Assembly (NCBI GenBank): GCA_030848705.1
Contig: CM061237.1
Span: 87,229,910-87,293,909 of the forward strand
Source of the DNA: Heracleum sosnowskyi
Lineage: Eukaryota; Streptophyta; Magnoliopsida; Apiales; Apiaceae
Direction: 5' to 3'
Length of the DNA stretch: 64,000 nt
The position numbers and the translations under genes are program-made. The notes below the pieces were generated by a model. The model ran no database searches. It saw only the letters and a program-made list of their open reading frames with translations, and had not been told where the DNA came from. This document shows positions 52,639 to 63,894 of the stretch, piece after piece; position 1 is the stretch's first letter, and each line of letters begins with the position of its first letter.

Positions 52639-53183
52639 TGTTAGATATAATTGCTGACGTTTGTTCATCAGTGTTTAAGTCCCAGGTACATATCAGAGTT
52701 TATATAGAAGCCAGTCAGAGTTTGATAAAGTCTGACTGGGTGAAGAGTTTACATGGAAGCCGGTCAGAGTTTGTTAAAGTCTGACAGGGTGATAGTTGAC
52801 TTAGCTGTCGGTGCAAAGATAAAGATTCTAGAAGCAATATATTCTGAAGATGGAAAGAAGCAGAATATATTGATACAGCTAAGGAAACGGAATAGAAGAC
52901 TGAAGCAATCCTTAATTGATATGAATTGTATAGCTAATTTATAGGAGTATCAATTAGATAAGGATTGTATGTAGCTGTGTACTATATAAACACAGATAGG
53001 TTATCCCTAGAAGGGATGCGAACATTGAATATATTATTCTTGTAACCTAGTAGCTCTTTGTGATTCATTAACATCACTAAGAGAGAATTATTTAATATAA
53101 TTCAGTTTGTTGATTTACAAACCTGTGTTCTTGATTGTTATTCTCGTACATACTTGATTATATATTGTGTATTCGGCCTAACA
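52639..53183 (+). repeat. 5' LTR of element E, 545 bp
   Basis: Starts TGTTAGATATAATTGCTGACG and ends TATTCGGCCTAACA. TATA box CTATATAAAC near 52982. Two palindrome-like blocks at 52711-52739 and 52760-52788: arms CCAGTCAGA/TCTGACTGG and CCGGTCAGA/TCTGACAGG around GTTTG(A/T)TAAAG. Confidence 0.92.
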
Positions 53184-53203
53184 ATTGGTATCAGAGCCAA
53201 GGC
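53184..53203 (+). other. Primer binding site of element E
   Basis: ATTGGTATCAGAGCCAAGGC immediately after the 5' LTR. Confidence 0.92.
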
Positions 53204-53246
53204 TATTTAATATATACAGTTTTACGATTCAAACACAGTATTAATC

Positions 53247-55571
53247 ATGTCTGAAGAAAATCAAACTTCTCCCAAGGTTGAACAGGTTAAACCTAATTCT
53301 GTGAGTCGATATGAAACAATCAGGGTTCCAATACTCAGGCCAGTAGAGTATCCAATCTGGAAGGTGAAGATGACCATGTTTCTGGAGGCTACAGATCCAG
53401 AATACCTTGACAGAATCTATGATGGTCCTCATATGCCGACTAAATTGTCCCCGGTTGTTGATGGTCAAGAACAAAAGACTGTTCCAAAGGAAAAGAAAGA
53501 TATGACTCCTGAGGACATCTCATCAATTGCAAAAGATGCAAAGGTTAGACATCTTCTCCACAGTGCTTTAGATAATGTTATGTCTAACAGAGTAATTGGC
53601 TGCAAAACTGCCAAAGAGATATGGGATGCTTTAGAAGTCAGATGCCAGGGAACAGGTGCTATTAAGAAGAACAGAAAGACAATACTCACACAGGAGTATG
53701 AGCACTTTGATTCAAGACCTAATGAAACCTTGACTGAGACTTATGACAGATTTTGCAAATTATTGAATGATCTGTCTCTGGTTGATAAAGAATATGAGCT
53801 TGAAGAGTCTAATCTCAAGTTTCTGTTATCTCTACCTGAAAAGTGGGATTTAAAGACAACCACAATAAGAGATAATTATGAGCTTGCTGATACAGATCTT
53901 GATGAAATCTATGGGTTGTTGAAAACTCATGAACTGGAGATAGAACAAAGGAATAGAAGATTGAGTAAAAAGACAAAATCTGTTGCTCTCAAAGTTGAGA
54001 AGAAGCCCATCAAGAAGGAATCATCAAGGAAGAAAGCCAAGGGAAAGGCTTTAGTCATTAAATCTGAAAGTGAGTCATCAAACTCTGATGATGACTCAAA
54101 CTCTGATGAAGCTTCTGACTCTGAGGATGATGAAGAACAGATGATGCAAATGGCTGCATTGATGGTGAAGACCTTCAAGAAGATGGGATTCAAGAACTTC
54201 AAGAAAGGAAAGAGATTCTCAAGGAAAGATTCAAACTCTGAAAGGAAAGGTTTTAGAAAGTCTGATGGAAGGGAGACCAAGTCTGGCAAGAAGGATAAAT
54301 CTGAAATCCAGTGCTACAAGTGTAAGGAGATGGGTCACTATGCTCCAGAGTGCAAGAAAGGCAAATCTGAGAAAGCACTCATCTCTAAAGGCAAAGACTG
54401 GGCAGATACTTCAGACTCTGATGATGAAGAAAATTATGCTCTTATGGCAACTGTCAGAGATGAGACTGAATCATCTGAAAATAAGGTACCCCTAACTACT
54501 TATGCTTATGATACTGATAATATATCTGAATTGAGAGTATATCTGAAAAGCGTACATGTTAGTTATAGGGATCAGACTTTAGAGAATGAGAGAATTAAAG
54601 CTGAAAATCTTAGTCTTAAAGATAGAAACAAGTTTCTTGAAGGAGAACTTGAAAAGATGAAGCAGATTCAAAAAGAAAGAGATGATGCTGTTTATGTAGA
54701 ACAGGAGTTGCTCAAAAGATATAAGCAATTAGAATCTGATCTAGAAAAGGAAAGAAAAATAATCAAGACTTGGACAGACTCTGGAAGAGACACTCATCAA
54801 GTGTTTCAGACAGATTCTGTAGGTTTAGGCTATTGTGAAAATGATGAACTTAGGTTTAAAGACAAAGTTAAGGTAAAACCACAACTTAAACCTGTGAAAT
54901 TTGTTCCAGAAGCCAATAAGTTAAAATCTGTTGTAATAAGAGAAGCTGATATGGAATCAGATGAAGCCTGTGAAAGACAGGAAAATATTATAACAGAAAA
55001 ACTTATGGAAAGAGAAGCTGTTAGAAAGCCAGTAAAAACTTGTGAAAAACAGGTTAATGTTGGCTTGATGACAGGAAAACAGTTCAATCATAAGCTGAAA
55101 GAGGTAAAATCTGCCATGAAACCAAAAGGGTCCAAGAAGAATAGGAATGGAAAGATAGGCATAAATAAAAGAAATAATCATTTGCCTACTGGTGCTGCTC
55201 CAAGGAAAACATGTTATAATTGTGGTAGTTCTAATCATCTCGCTAATTACTGCACAAAGAATAAAAATATCAATTATTTACCTTCTACATCAGGAGTAAA
55301 GAATGATTATGTAAGGGTTAGACCACAGACTTTATGCACACACTGTGGGAGCACTTGGCATTCCATTTATACTTGCAAGAGTTATCATGCTATTTATCAC
55401 AACTATTATGAGCTAAAACCCAATCTGAAGTGGGTTAGAGCAAACTCTGCAAGTGTAAAGTCTGACAATGTTAGTTTAAACTCTGTTGATAGTAATTCCG
55501 CTGCAAAAACTAACACTGTTAAGAAAGACAAAGGATCCAAGCAAGTCTGGGTCCTTAAAACTAACACTTAG
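53247..55571 (+). CDS. gag: gag of element E, 774 codons, intact
   Basis: Starts MSEENQTSPKVEQVK. The UBN2-like region covers about residues 15-230, with KEIWDALEVRCQG and LKFLLSLPEKWDL. A Lys-rich segment and a Ser/Asp-rich acidic tract encoded by AAACTCTGATGA repeats follow. CCHC knuckle CYKCKEMGHYAPEC is at 356. A coiled-coil-like segment (about 425-510) leads to CYNCGSSNHLANYC at 656 and CTHCGSTWHSIYTC at 697. Ends KGSKQVWVLKTNT, TAG at 55569-55571. The only undamaged gag of this family in the window; C's nonsense codons and B's deletion were identified against it. Confidence 0.95.
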   Translation: MSEENQTSPKVEQVKPNSVSRYETIRVPILRPVEYPIWKVKMTMFLEATDPEYLDRIYDGPHMPTKLSPVVDGQEQKTVPKEKKDMTPEDISSIAKDAKVRHLLHSALDNVMSNRVIGCKTAKEIWDALEVRCQGTGAIKKNRKTILTQEYEHFDSRPNETLTETYDRFCKLLNDLSLVDKEYELEESNLKFLLSLPEKWDLKTTTIRDNYELADTDLDEIYGLLKTHELEIEQRNRRLSKKTKSVALKVEKKPIKKESSRKKAKGKALVIKSESESSNSDDDSNSDEASDSEDDEEQMMQMAALMVKTFKKMGFKNFKKGKRFSRKDSNSERKGFRKSDGRETKSGKKDKSEIQCYKCKEMGHYAPECKKGKSEKALISKGKDWADTSDSDDEENYALMATVRDETESSENKVPLTTYAYDTDNISELRVYLKSVHVSYRDQTLENERIKAENLSLKDRNKFLEGELEKMKQIQKERDDAVYVEQELLKRYKQLESDLEKERKIIKTWTDSGRDTHQVFQTDSVGLGYCENDELRFKDKVKVKPQLKPVKFVPEANKLKSVVIREADMESDEACERQENIITEKLMEREAVRKPVKTCEKQVNVGLMTGKQFNHKLKEVKSAMKPKGSKKNRNGKIGINKRNNHLPTGAAPRKTCYNCGSSNHLANYCTKNKNINYLPSTSGVKNDYVRVRPQTLCTHCGSTWHSIYTCKSYHAIYHNYYELKPNLKWVRANSASVKSDNVSLNSVDSNSAAKTNTVKKDKGSKQVWVLKTNT

Positions 55572-55584
55572 TGGTTGTTTGTGA

Positions 55585-58500
55585 TTGCAGGGTATAAAAG
55601 AGAGCACACTTATCTTGGACAGTGGATGCTCAGGACACATGACTGGAAATAAAGCCCTGCTATCAGACTTTAAGGAGAAAGCTGGCCCAAAGGTTTCCTA
55701 TGGAGATGGCAACATAGGACACACTCTGGGATATGGCAATATAAATCTTGGAAGTGTCATCATCACAAATGTAGCTCTAGTCTCAGGACTCAAGCATAAT
55801 CTGCTATCTGTGAGTCAAATCTGTGATAGAGGAAACCATGTAGATTTTCATACTGAATACTGTGAAGTTATCAGTAAATCTACTGGAAAAGTTGTTCTAG
55901 TTGGACACAGGCGCAACAACATTTATGAAGCAAGTTTGGTAACAAACTCTGATGGAAAAACAGTGTGTCTGACTGCAAGAATGTCAAATGAAGAGAGTTG
56001 GAATTGGCATAAGAAGCTCTCTCATCTCAATTTGAACAACATCAATGAGCTAATAAGAAAGGATCTTGTAAGGGGACTCCCAAAATCAATACTCAGTCTA
56101 GATGGCCTATGTGATTCTTGTCAAAAGGCTAAGCAAAGGAAGTCATCTTTCAAGAGCAAATCTGAATCTTCAGTAGTGGAACCTTATCATCTTCTACATG
56201 TTGATCTCTTTGGACCAGTGAATGTGATGTCTATGGGCCGAAAGAAATATGCTCTAGTAATTGTTGATGAATATACTAGATATACATGGGTGTATTTCTT
56301 ATCAAAGAAGGATGAAACTGCTCAAACTCTGATGGATCATGTAAATCTACTGGACAAAGGATCACAGCACAAAGTCAAAATTATAAGGAGTGATACTGGA
56401 ACTGAATTCAGAAACTCAATTATGGAAGCTTTCTGCAAGGAAAGAGGAGTGAAACAAGAATTTTCTACACCTGGAACTCCACAGCAAAATGGTGTAGTTG
56501 AAAGAAAGAACATAACTTTAATTGAAGCAGCCAGAACTATGCTTGAAGAAGCAAAATTACCAACTTATTTCTGGGCAGAAGCTGTTCAAACTGCTTGTTT
56601 TACTCAAAATGCAACATTGATCAACAAGCATGGGAAAACACCATATGAGATGGTGAAAAATAAGAAGCCAAATTTGAAATATTTTCATATCTTTGGATGC
56701 AAATGCTTTGTGTTGAAGACTCATCCTGAACAGTTGACCAAGTTCGAGTTGAAAGCTGATGAAGGAATCTTTGTTGGCTATCCATTGTCAACAAAAGCAT
56801 TCAGAGTCTACAATCTGAGAACTAAAGTGATCATGGAATCCATACATGTGTCATTTGATGACAAGAAAATAACTGGACTTGATGACTTAGATGGATATGA
56901 TCAACTGCGTTTTGAAAATGAAGATTTATTCTCTGATGATGTAAACTCTGATGAAGCAGTACCGACAAACTCTGATGAAACGGTTCTGACAAACTCTGAC
57001 GAAGCATACTCTGAACCTCTACTGGTAAATACTGGAGAAACTGAATATTCTCAAATTGAACAAAATGGAGAACCAGTTGAGGGGGAGCGTGAAGAAGCTC
57101 AACAAGACACAGCAAGTGAGTCAGTTGAGGAAACTGATTCAAACTCTGACAGTTCAAACTCTGAGCCATCCAATTCAGGGGGAGCCTCAGATACTGCAGA
57201 AAGTCAACATATGAATCAGGAGAGCATGGATCAAGGGGGAGGATCCAATAATGATGCAAGAAACCACTTACCAACAGCAAGAAAGTGGACACAGGCACAC
57301 ACACCTGATCTCATAATTGGAGATCCTGATACTAGTGTGAGAACTAGAAGTGCAACAAATAATGAGTGTCTGTATCATGCTTTCTTGTCTCAAACAGAAC
57401 CAAAGAAAGTGGAGGAAGCTCTTCAAGATGCTAATTGGATTACAGCAATGCAAGAAGAGTTAAATGAATTTGAAAGAAATGAAGTCTGGACACTTGTACC
57501 TAGACCAAAGAATAGATCAATTGTAGGTACAAAGTGGGTTTTCAGAAACAAGACTGACAGTGAAGGTGTGATTACAAGAAACAAGGCTAGACTTGTGGCT
57601 AAAGGTTATTCACAACAGGAAGGAATTGACTATGATGAAACCTTTGCTCCAGTTGTAAGATTGGAGGCCATAAGAATTTTTCTGGCCTATGCTGCACACA
57701 AGAAGTTTAAAGTCTTTCAGATGGATGTAAAAAGTGCTTTTCTCAATGGGAAGCTTGAAGAAGAAGTGTTTGTTGAACAACCACCAGGATTTGTAGATCC
57801 CAAGCATCCAGATTATGTCTACAGGCTTGACAAGGCATTATATGGACTAAAGCAACCACCAAGAGCATGGTATGAAACTCTTGCTCAATTTCTTTTAGAA
57901 AGTGGGTTCACAAGAGGTACAATTGATAAAACCTTGTTTTATTTCAATTCTGGTGATGATTTGCTTTTAGTTCAAATTTATGTAGATGATATTATCTTTG
58001 GATCTACTAATGACAAACTTTGTAAGAAGTTTGCAAAGCTTATGCAATCCAGGTATCAAATGAGCATGATGGGAGAGCTTAGTTACTTTCTAGGCTTACA
58101 GGTCAAGCAAATAGATGATGGTATTTTTATCAATCAAGCAAAATATACCAGAAATCTTCTCAAGAAATTTGGTATGCTTGATAGTTCATCTGCTCCAACT
58201 CCCATGGCTACAGCAACAAAGCTAGACAAAGACACAGGAGCCTCAGTAGATATGACAAACTACAGAGGAATGATAGGGTCTTTACTGTATCTTACTGCAA
58301 GTAGACCTGATATCATGTATGCAACATGTCTTTGTGCAAGATTTCAAGCAGATCCCAGAGAGCCTCATCTAACAGCTGTAAAAAGGATTTTCAAATATCT
58401 CAAAGGAACCATAACCTTGGGTTTGTGGTATCCTAGAGAATCAGAGTTTAAGCTAATTGGTTACTCTGATGCAGATTTTGCAGAAAAAGTACAAGTGGAA

Positions 58501-58907
58501 GCTGTCAATTCTTAGGTGACAGATTGGTTTCTTGGTATAGCAAGAAACAAAAGTCTATTTCCACATCCACTGCAGAAGCAGAGTATATAGCTGCTGGTAG
58601 CTATTGTGCACAGATTCTGTGGATGAAGAATCAGTTGCTGGATTATGGTTTGAGGTACTCTAAAATACCTATTTTCTGTGATAACCAAAGTGCTATTGCT
58701 ATGTCAGGTAATCCAGTACAGCACTCAATGACAAAGCACATCAGCATAAGGTATCATTTTATTAGAGAACATGTGGAAGAAGGAAACATTGAGCTTCATT
58801 TTGTGTCTACAGACCAACAACTTGCAGATATCTTCACCAAACCTTTGAGTGAAGCTACTTTTACAAGATTGGTAAATGAACTTGGAATGATCTCTGGTTT
58901 CGACTAG
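55585..58907 (+). pseudogene. pol: pol of element E, 16-bp deletion in RNase H
   Basis: Open from TTG at 55585 (no ATG; preceded by TGA) to 58515, then continued in another frame from about 58490 to 58907. Protease DSGCSGHMTG, HHCC motif, integrase LHVDLFGPV, RSDTGTEF (Asp kept, Asn changed) and VVERKNITL, RT YVDDIIFGST are present. At SDADFA, 16 bp present in B (GGCTGTAAGATTGACA) are missing near 58482, which shifts the frame in RNase H. The remainder (STAEAEY, CDNQSA, RYHFIREHV, LADIFTKPL) is intact. Confidence 0.92.
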
Positions 58908-60347
58908 AGATACAGGTTAGACTCAAAAACTATACATGTTTGATTTTTTTTTTTTTATGCTCATGATTCCTTGCATGTATTAACTGTTATGAGTACCAGT
59001 ATCATAAACTCTGAAAGTAAACTCTGATGCTAAACTCTGTTAGTCATAAAGTGTTGATCATACTCTGTCGGTTAAAGTCTGATGTTATACTCTGATTGTA
59101 ATTTTGTCTGAAACATAAGGACCAATGAAGAAATTTGTATAAGGCATAATTCTCAGTAAGTAATTATGAATCCTTAAGAGTTATATAGATTCTGATCTCA
59201 AATATGTGCAGTAAGTTAACACAACATGATATTGTCTCTATATTTATAGCATCTCTTAGTTTATTGATCCTATACACTGAGTCTGTATTAGCTGTTTGCA
59301 TTTTCTCTCATAAATTAATTGTATTAACTGATGAAAAGTCTAAACTCTGATTATTAATTGCAAATAATTCACCCTCAAATCAAAAGATGCCAAACATAGC
59401 ACAAATTCCTTTGAGATCATGTTGTGCCTAGGAAGATCCAGGAACTTATTGTATGAAATAAGGGCTAAAATCTTTGATTTTTGGTGACTAGTGCCAACCA
59501 CTGATTACTGGAAAAATAAAAAAATAATAATAAAAAAATAAAATAAAAATAAAATAAAATAAAATAAAAATAAATAAAATATCTATACAGGGGGTGAAAA
59601 ATAAAAGATATATCCAAATGAAAGGATATCAGTATTACAGAGTTTAGATATAAAATCAGATTTTTTTATACATGAGAGTTTAGGCAACCAGTTTTTACTA
59701 CTTAAGTTTGTGGATTTTATGCACTTTGAGATGGTCTAAATATTTGATTTCGGTAAACTCTGCTACTACACACACAATTATGCACACCTGTACTGTTTGC
59801 GAAAAGAGTTTATTGACAAAGAAGGATAAATGATAAACACTGATGTATTGTGTGGAATACGCCGAGGTAACTTTGTTTTAATCTCTGATGGTTAAAATAA
59901 TTTCTTTGTTTCAGACATTTTATAATTTTGAGGAAAAACATTTGTTTTGGTATTTCAAAAGAGTATGTTTGGGCATTGGTCTAGAAAAGTGTTAAAGAGT
60001 GGAGAGAGATTGCATACATAGGAAAGTGTAATCGGCGGTAATTATTGCTGTTTTTACTGCGCATGCGCATTGGAAATTGCCAATTACTGCTGTCAGCCAT
60101 TGTATGTGTGACACGTGTCTCATTTACACAGAATACGGGGTAAGACAGTTGTGTTTTAATGTTTAAAAACTGTTCAGTTTTTAATTTTAAATTTTAAATT
60201 TATACATTATACACACAACCGTTACAGTTTTTCACGACTTACTCCAATTGTATTCTAGTTTCACTCACACATATTCACAAACACTTTCTTTTCTTAAACT
60301 CTCTCGTGTTTTTGAAGCTATTTTCTGCTTATTTCTTGACATTACTA
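58908..60347 (+). other. Spacer of element E between pol and the extra gene, promoter-like
   Basis: Same block order as C and B. AAACTCTGA motifs (58990-59100), GAGATCATGTTGTGCCTAGGAA, GTGACTAGTGCCAACCACTGATTACTGG and a low-complexity A/T run (59512-59582) come first. The purine run CAGGGGGTGAAAA (59588-59600) and ATACGCCGAGGTAA follow. Then TGCGCATGCGCA (60058-60069), GACACGTGTC (60110-60119), TATA-like TTTATACATTATACACAC (60199-60216) and a CA/CT-rich leader. No ORF on this strand is supported. Confidence 0.65.
60058..60216 (+). promoter_or_regulatory. Promoter-like block before the extra gene of E
   Basis: A perfect 12-bp palindrome (TGCGCATGCGCA), a 10-bp palindrome with a G-box core (GACACGTGTC) and a TATA-like TATACATTATACACAC lie in order, 130-290 bp before the ATG. 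The same order is kept in C, and partly in B. Conservation is seen directly; promoter function is inference. Confidence 0.5.
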
Positions 60348-63300
60348 ATGGCTTCAACTGCTTTCACTGCTTCTGGACTTGAGTTTGTCCCTAATAACTA
60401 TTCAGCCCCATTAAACACTGTCATTGCACCAGAGGCGTTTCATATCATACAAAACTTTCTTGCTCAGTCAGAAATTGGGCGTGCTTTAGTGGAGCCTGCA
60501 AAGCTTTATGGATCTCAGATCAAAGCTTTCTGGGAGACTGGTGTCTATGATGATGGTGGTGATTCTGGTACTCCATCCATAGTTTTTGAGTTCCAGGAGA
60601 CAGAGTTTGTCATAACTCCAGGAACTGTTCGTGAAGCAATGGGCTTTACAAATTCTGACGCGTACACCATTGCTGTTGGTGATACTGATCTTCAGAGAAT
60701 GATGCAAGCTATTGGATATACTGGGTCTTTGGCAAAGATTGGCCAACTGAAGCGACCGCTCTTACGAAAAGAATGGAGTTTCTTTTTCGATTGCATAACT
60801 AGAGCGTTCGGGAAGAAATGCACAAATTGGGACGCCATTCCAATAGACAGTCTGCAAATCGGGTATTCACTTCTATTTAACAGTAATTATGATTTTGCTA
60901 GACTTGTCTTAATGAACATAGGAGAAAAATTAACAGAGAATAGGCATGTAGTCTATTTTTCTAGATTTTGTCAAATGTTATTCTCTGCATGTGTTAATAA
61001 TGTTGAGATTAATGAGGAGGACGTAATTCCCTCATTCAAATTGCACAAAAGGGTATTCTCTGATCTTACGAATAAGGATTTAAAGAAGGTAAATGTTGGT
61101 GAGTTGTTGTTACCTGAGAGAGTTCTTCAGTTTTTAAATCCTGAACCTCAACAACAACAAGAACCAATAAATCCTGAGGTCTCTCCATCTTCAACTCAAC
61201 CTCCATTTGTAAATTCTGAACCTATTCCATCTGCATCTCAACAACCACGGATTGGTGGTAGGACTAAGCATGTTGGTACTAAACCTCCAAGGATTGCTAA
61301 GCAAGCTGCTGAAGCTGGGGCATCACATACTGCTGATATGCCTCAGAAGAAACGAATAAAGAAAAGAAGGGCCAACAGGGCAAAGTCTGATACTACAGAT
61401 GAAGAGTGTGAAACTGATGAAGAAACTCTTCATCAGAGAAAACGTAGATTGGTGGCTGCACATCTTTTTGGTGCATCAAATGTACATACTGAAGCTGTCA
61501 ATTTGGACAGAGTTTTTGAGGAAAATGCAAATGCTGACAATGAAGCTCCTACATCAAACGCTGATGATGTAGTTGAGGAAGCTGCAACTGAAGCTGCAGA
61601 TGAAGCTCCTGAAATTCTTGTTCAGGAGGCTACAGAACATGTTGAGGCTGAACAGGGATTTGATATGGATGTTGAAGCACACACCTCTGTAAATTCTGAC
61701 CATCTTGAAGATTTTGATGAAACAGAGGGTGTGGAAGCTGATCATGCCACGGTTGTTCTTGAAGAATCTATGGCTACTCATACAGAGATTCTCTCTGTTA
61801 CTCACCAGGTAATTGAAAAGGGTGAGGAAGTTGATCAGACCTTACATACTGATGCTCCTGAGAATATTGTTCCTACTAAAGAAGCAGAGTTCCTGCATAC
61901 TGCAAACTCTGAGATTCCAGAACCTGATGCTGAGAATATTCCTGCAGAGAATACAGCACAGAATGATACTGATAATGATAATGATCGTTCTGCTCATTCT
62001 CAAGAGGGGTTATTTGAGAGTCAAGCAAACTCTGATGAGTTAAGAGAGGTCAATCGAGCAACAGCTGAGCATTTTCAAGATATGTACTACAATAGATGGG
62101 CTGCTGCAGATTGTATCTTTTTAGCACAGAGGGCTGCTGATTTTCTTGGAGATTCTGTGAAGACAATTTCAAGTCCTGATATTCTTACAAGTCTGAAGGC
62201 TATTGTGATTCAAATTAAATCTCTTCACAACAGATTTGATGAGTCTCATAAGGAAGTCACTGCTTTGAGGAATGAAGTTGGTCTGAGAGATCTCACTCTG
62301 AAGAATGGTAGGACTTACTACAATTCCATGTTTAAGAAGCAAGCTAAGGACTCTGATGACATTCAGAAGAGGCTTGGGAAAGTTGAGGACAACCAGACTG
62401 CTATGTCTGCCCAACTAACATCAATTTCTACTGCTATTGAGTTGTTGACATCAGTACTACTTTCTGATGATGTCAAAAAGGGGGAGAGTGTACCAAGTGA
62501 CAAATGCAAAGACACTCAAACTCTGAGACGGAGGGATGATGGTAATGATGGTGGAAACAAGGGAGGAGATGGAAAGAGCTGATGATAGAAGACTACTTTC
62601 AAGAAGATCAAACTCTGATAAAAGATCAAACTCTGGAAAGGGACATGTAAACTCTGCCAGTGGTTCAAGATACAAAAGTTTGATAATCTCTGATAAGCCA
62701 TCTACTGATGAGGAAATTGCTGCTAAGATGTTTATGGCAGAACATGGAAAAGGTATTTCAATTGAAGATATCCAAGCTGAAGAGCGAATGCTTGCTGAAG
62801 AACACAAGAAGAATATTGAAGCTGGAATCTACAAGAAGAAGGAAATCAAGGCTCCTAGAAAGAAAGAAAAAGGAATTGTTATCAAAGAGAATGTAAACTC
62901 TGATCAGAGTTTACAGTACTCAAGGAGGCCTGTGATTAATAATGCTGACAAAGGAAAAGGTAAACTGGTAGAAGAAGAACAGTTACCTAAGAAGATTTAT
63001 TCAACCTCTGACATTGCTCAAGTTGAAACAAGATTAGCTAAATCAACCTCTGACGCTGCTGAAGTTGATGTTTCTACTAAAGTTATGACAACCTCTGACG
63101 TTGCTCAAGTTGTACAGAAATCTACACAACTTTCAGGATTCACCAAACCTAAAATTCTTGAAGACTTAAAGCTTGAAGCTGTGAAATTCTCAGAAACCAG
63201 AACTGTATTGGGAAAAGAAGCTTTTGAATAATCTGGACTGGGATCACACAGAGAGAGAAGAATAAATAACAGATCTCAAGATAACATTTCACTGGCAGAA

Positions 63301-63894
63301 TCTGGTATTGGGGTTACACAAGAAAACCTTGATAAGTTAGAATCTGTTCAGTTGATTTTTCACAGAATATTGAAGAAGCAGTTTTTGTTATACTTCATGA
63401 GTGATGGAAGAGTTTATAAAGTTGGAGAATCTGATGTTAATCTCAAATCATGGGAAGAACTGGAGTATGTACTTTATCTTTTAAAAGTCAAAAACAGATA
63501 TACTCATGATGTTGCTCAAGTTTTGAGAGAAAAGATGCTGAGATCTAAAGCTATGCTTGGAGGAGGAGTATCAAGTGTCTACATTCCAAAGTATAGAGAT
63601 CATACTGGAAAGTTAGTGGAGATGAAGAGAAACAGTGCTAGATTTAAAACAGCACTTGGAACAAAAGTTTTAGAATTCAACCTAGAGTCAGACAAAGCTC
63701 ATTACATTCGGCTAGGAAATGATATGAGAAGAAATAGCATATATTCTCTAAGAGCTGCTATCTACCAAACAGGGGAGAATGATTCAGAACTTAAAGAGCT
63801 AAAAGAGATTATGGTGAATGAGCTAGAGAAGGCTGAAAGAAGACTGCTGATTGATTATCTCAGGACAGTACCTGATATTGAAGAAGTCAAGTAA
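60348..63894 (+). pseudogene. Extra gene of element E, frameshift and one stop
   Basis: The ATG at 60348 (MASTAFTASGLEFVPNNY) aligns with the B and C starts; an upstream GTG at 60306 would add a hydrophobic leader not found in the others. N-terminal domain with RPLLRKEWSFFFDCITRAFG and FKLHKRVFSDLTNKD. Basic RIKKRRANRAK, a long acidic region, YYNRWAAADCIF, a coiled-coil-like segment, DDVKKGESV (62475-62488 purine run). A frameshift near 62560-62580 and a TAA at 63229-63231 interrupt it. The C-terminal domain (LLYFMSDGRVYKV, ELEYVLYLLKVKN, IPKYRD, VLEFNLESDK, YLRTVPDIEEVK) is complete to TAA at 63892-63894. Confidence 0.85.
62892..62915. repeat. Perfect 24-bp palindrome inside the E extra gene
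   Basis: TGTAAACTCTGA followed directly by its reverse complement TCAGAGTTTACA: both orientations of the family motif, head to head, in coding sequence. Confidence 0.95.

Noticed and set aside
55560..55592. A mini-intron from TGG|GT... at the gag end to TTGCAG|GG
   Set aside because: The distance is about 40-45 bp, below the usual plant intron minimum, and the GT position varies. The 3' site remains interesting, but this donor is not supported.
60306..60347. Hydrophobic leader (FLKLFSAYFLTLL) before the E third gene, resembling a signal peptide and so an env-like protein
   Set aside because: It starts at GTG, not ATG. B and C start at the aligned MATT/MAST site without it, and no transmembrane segment follows in the protein.
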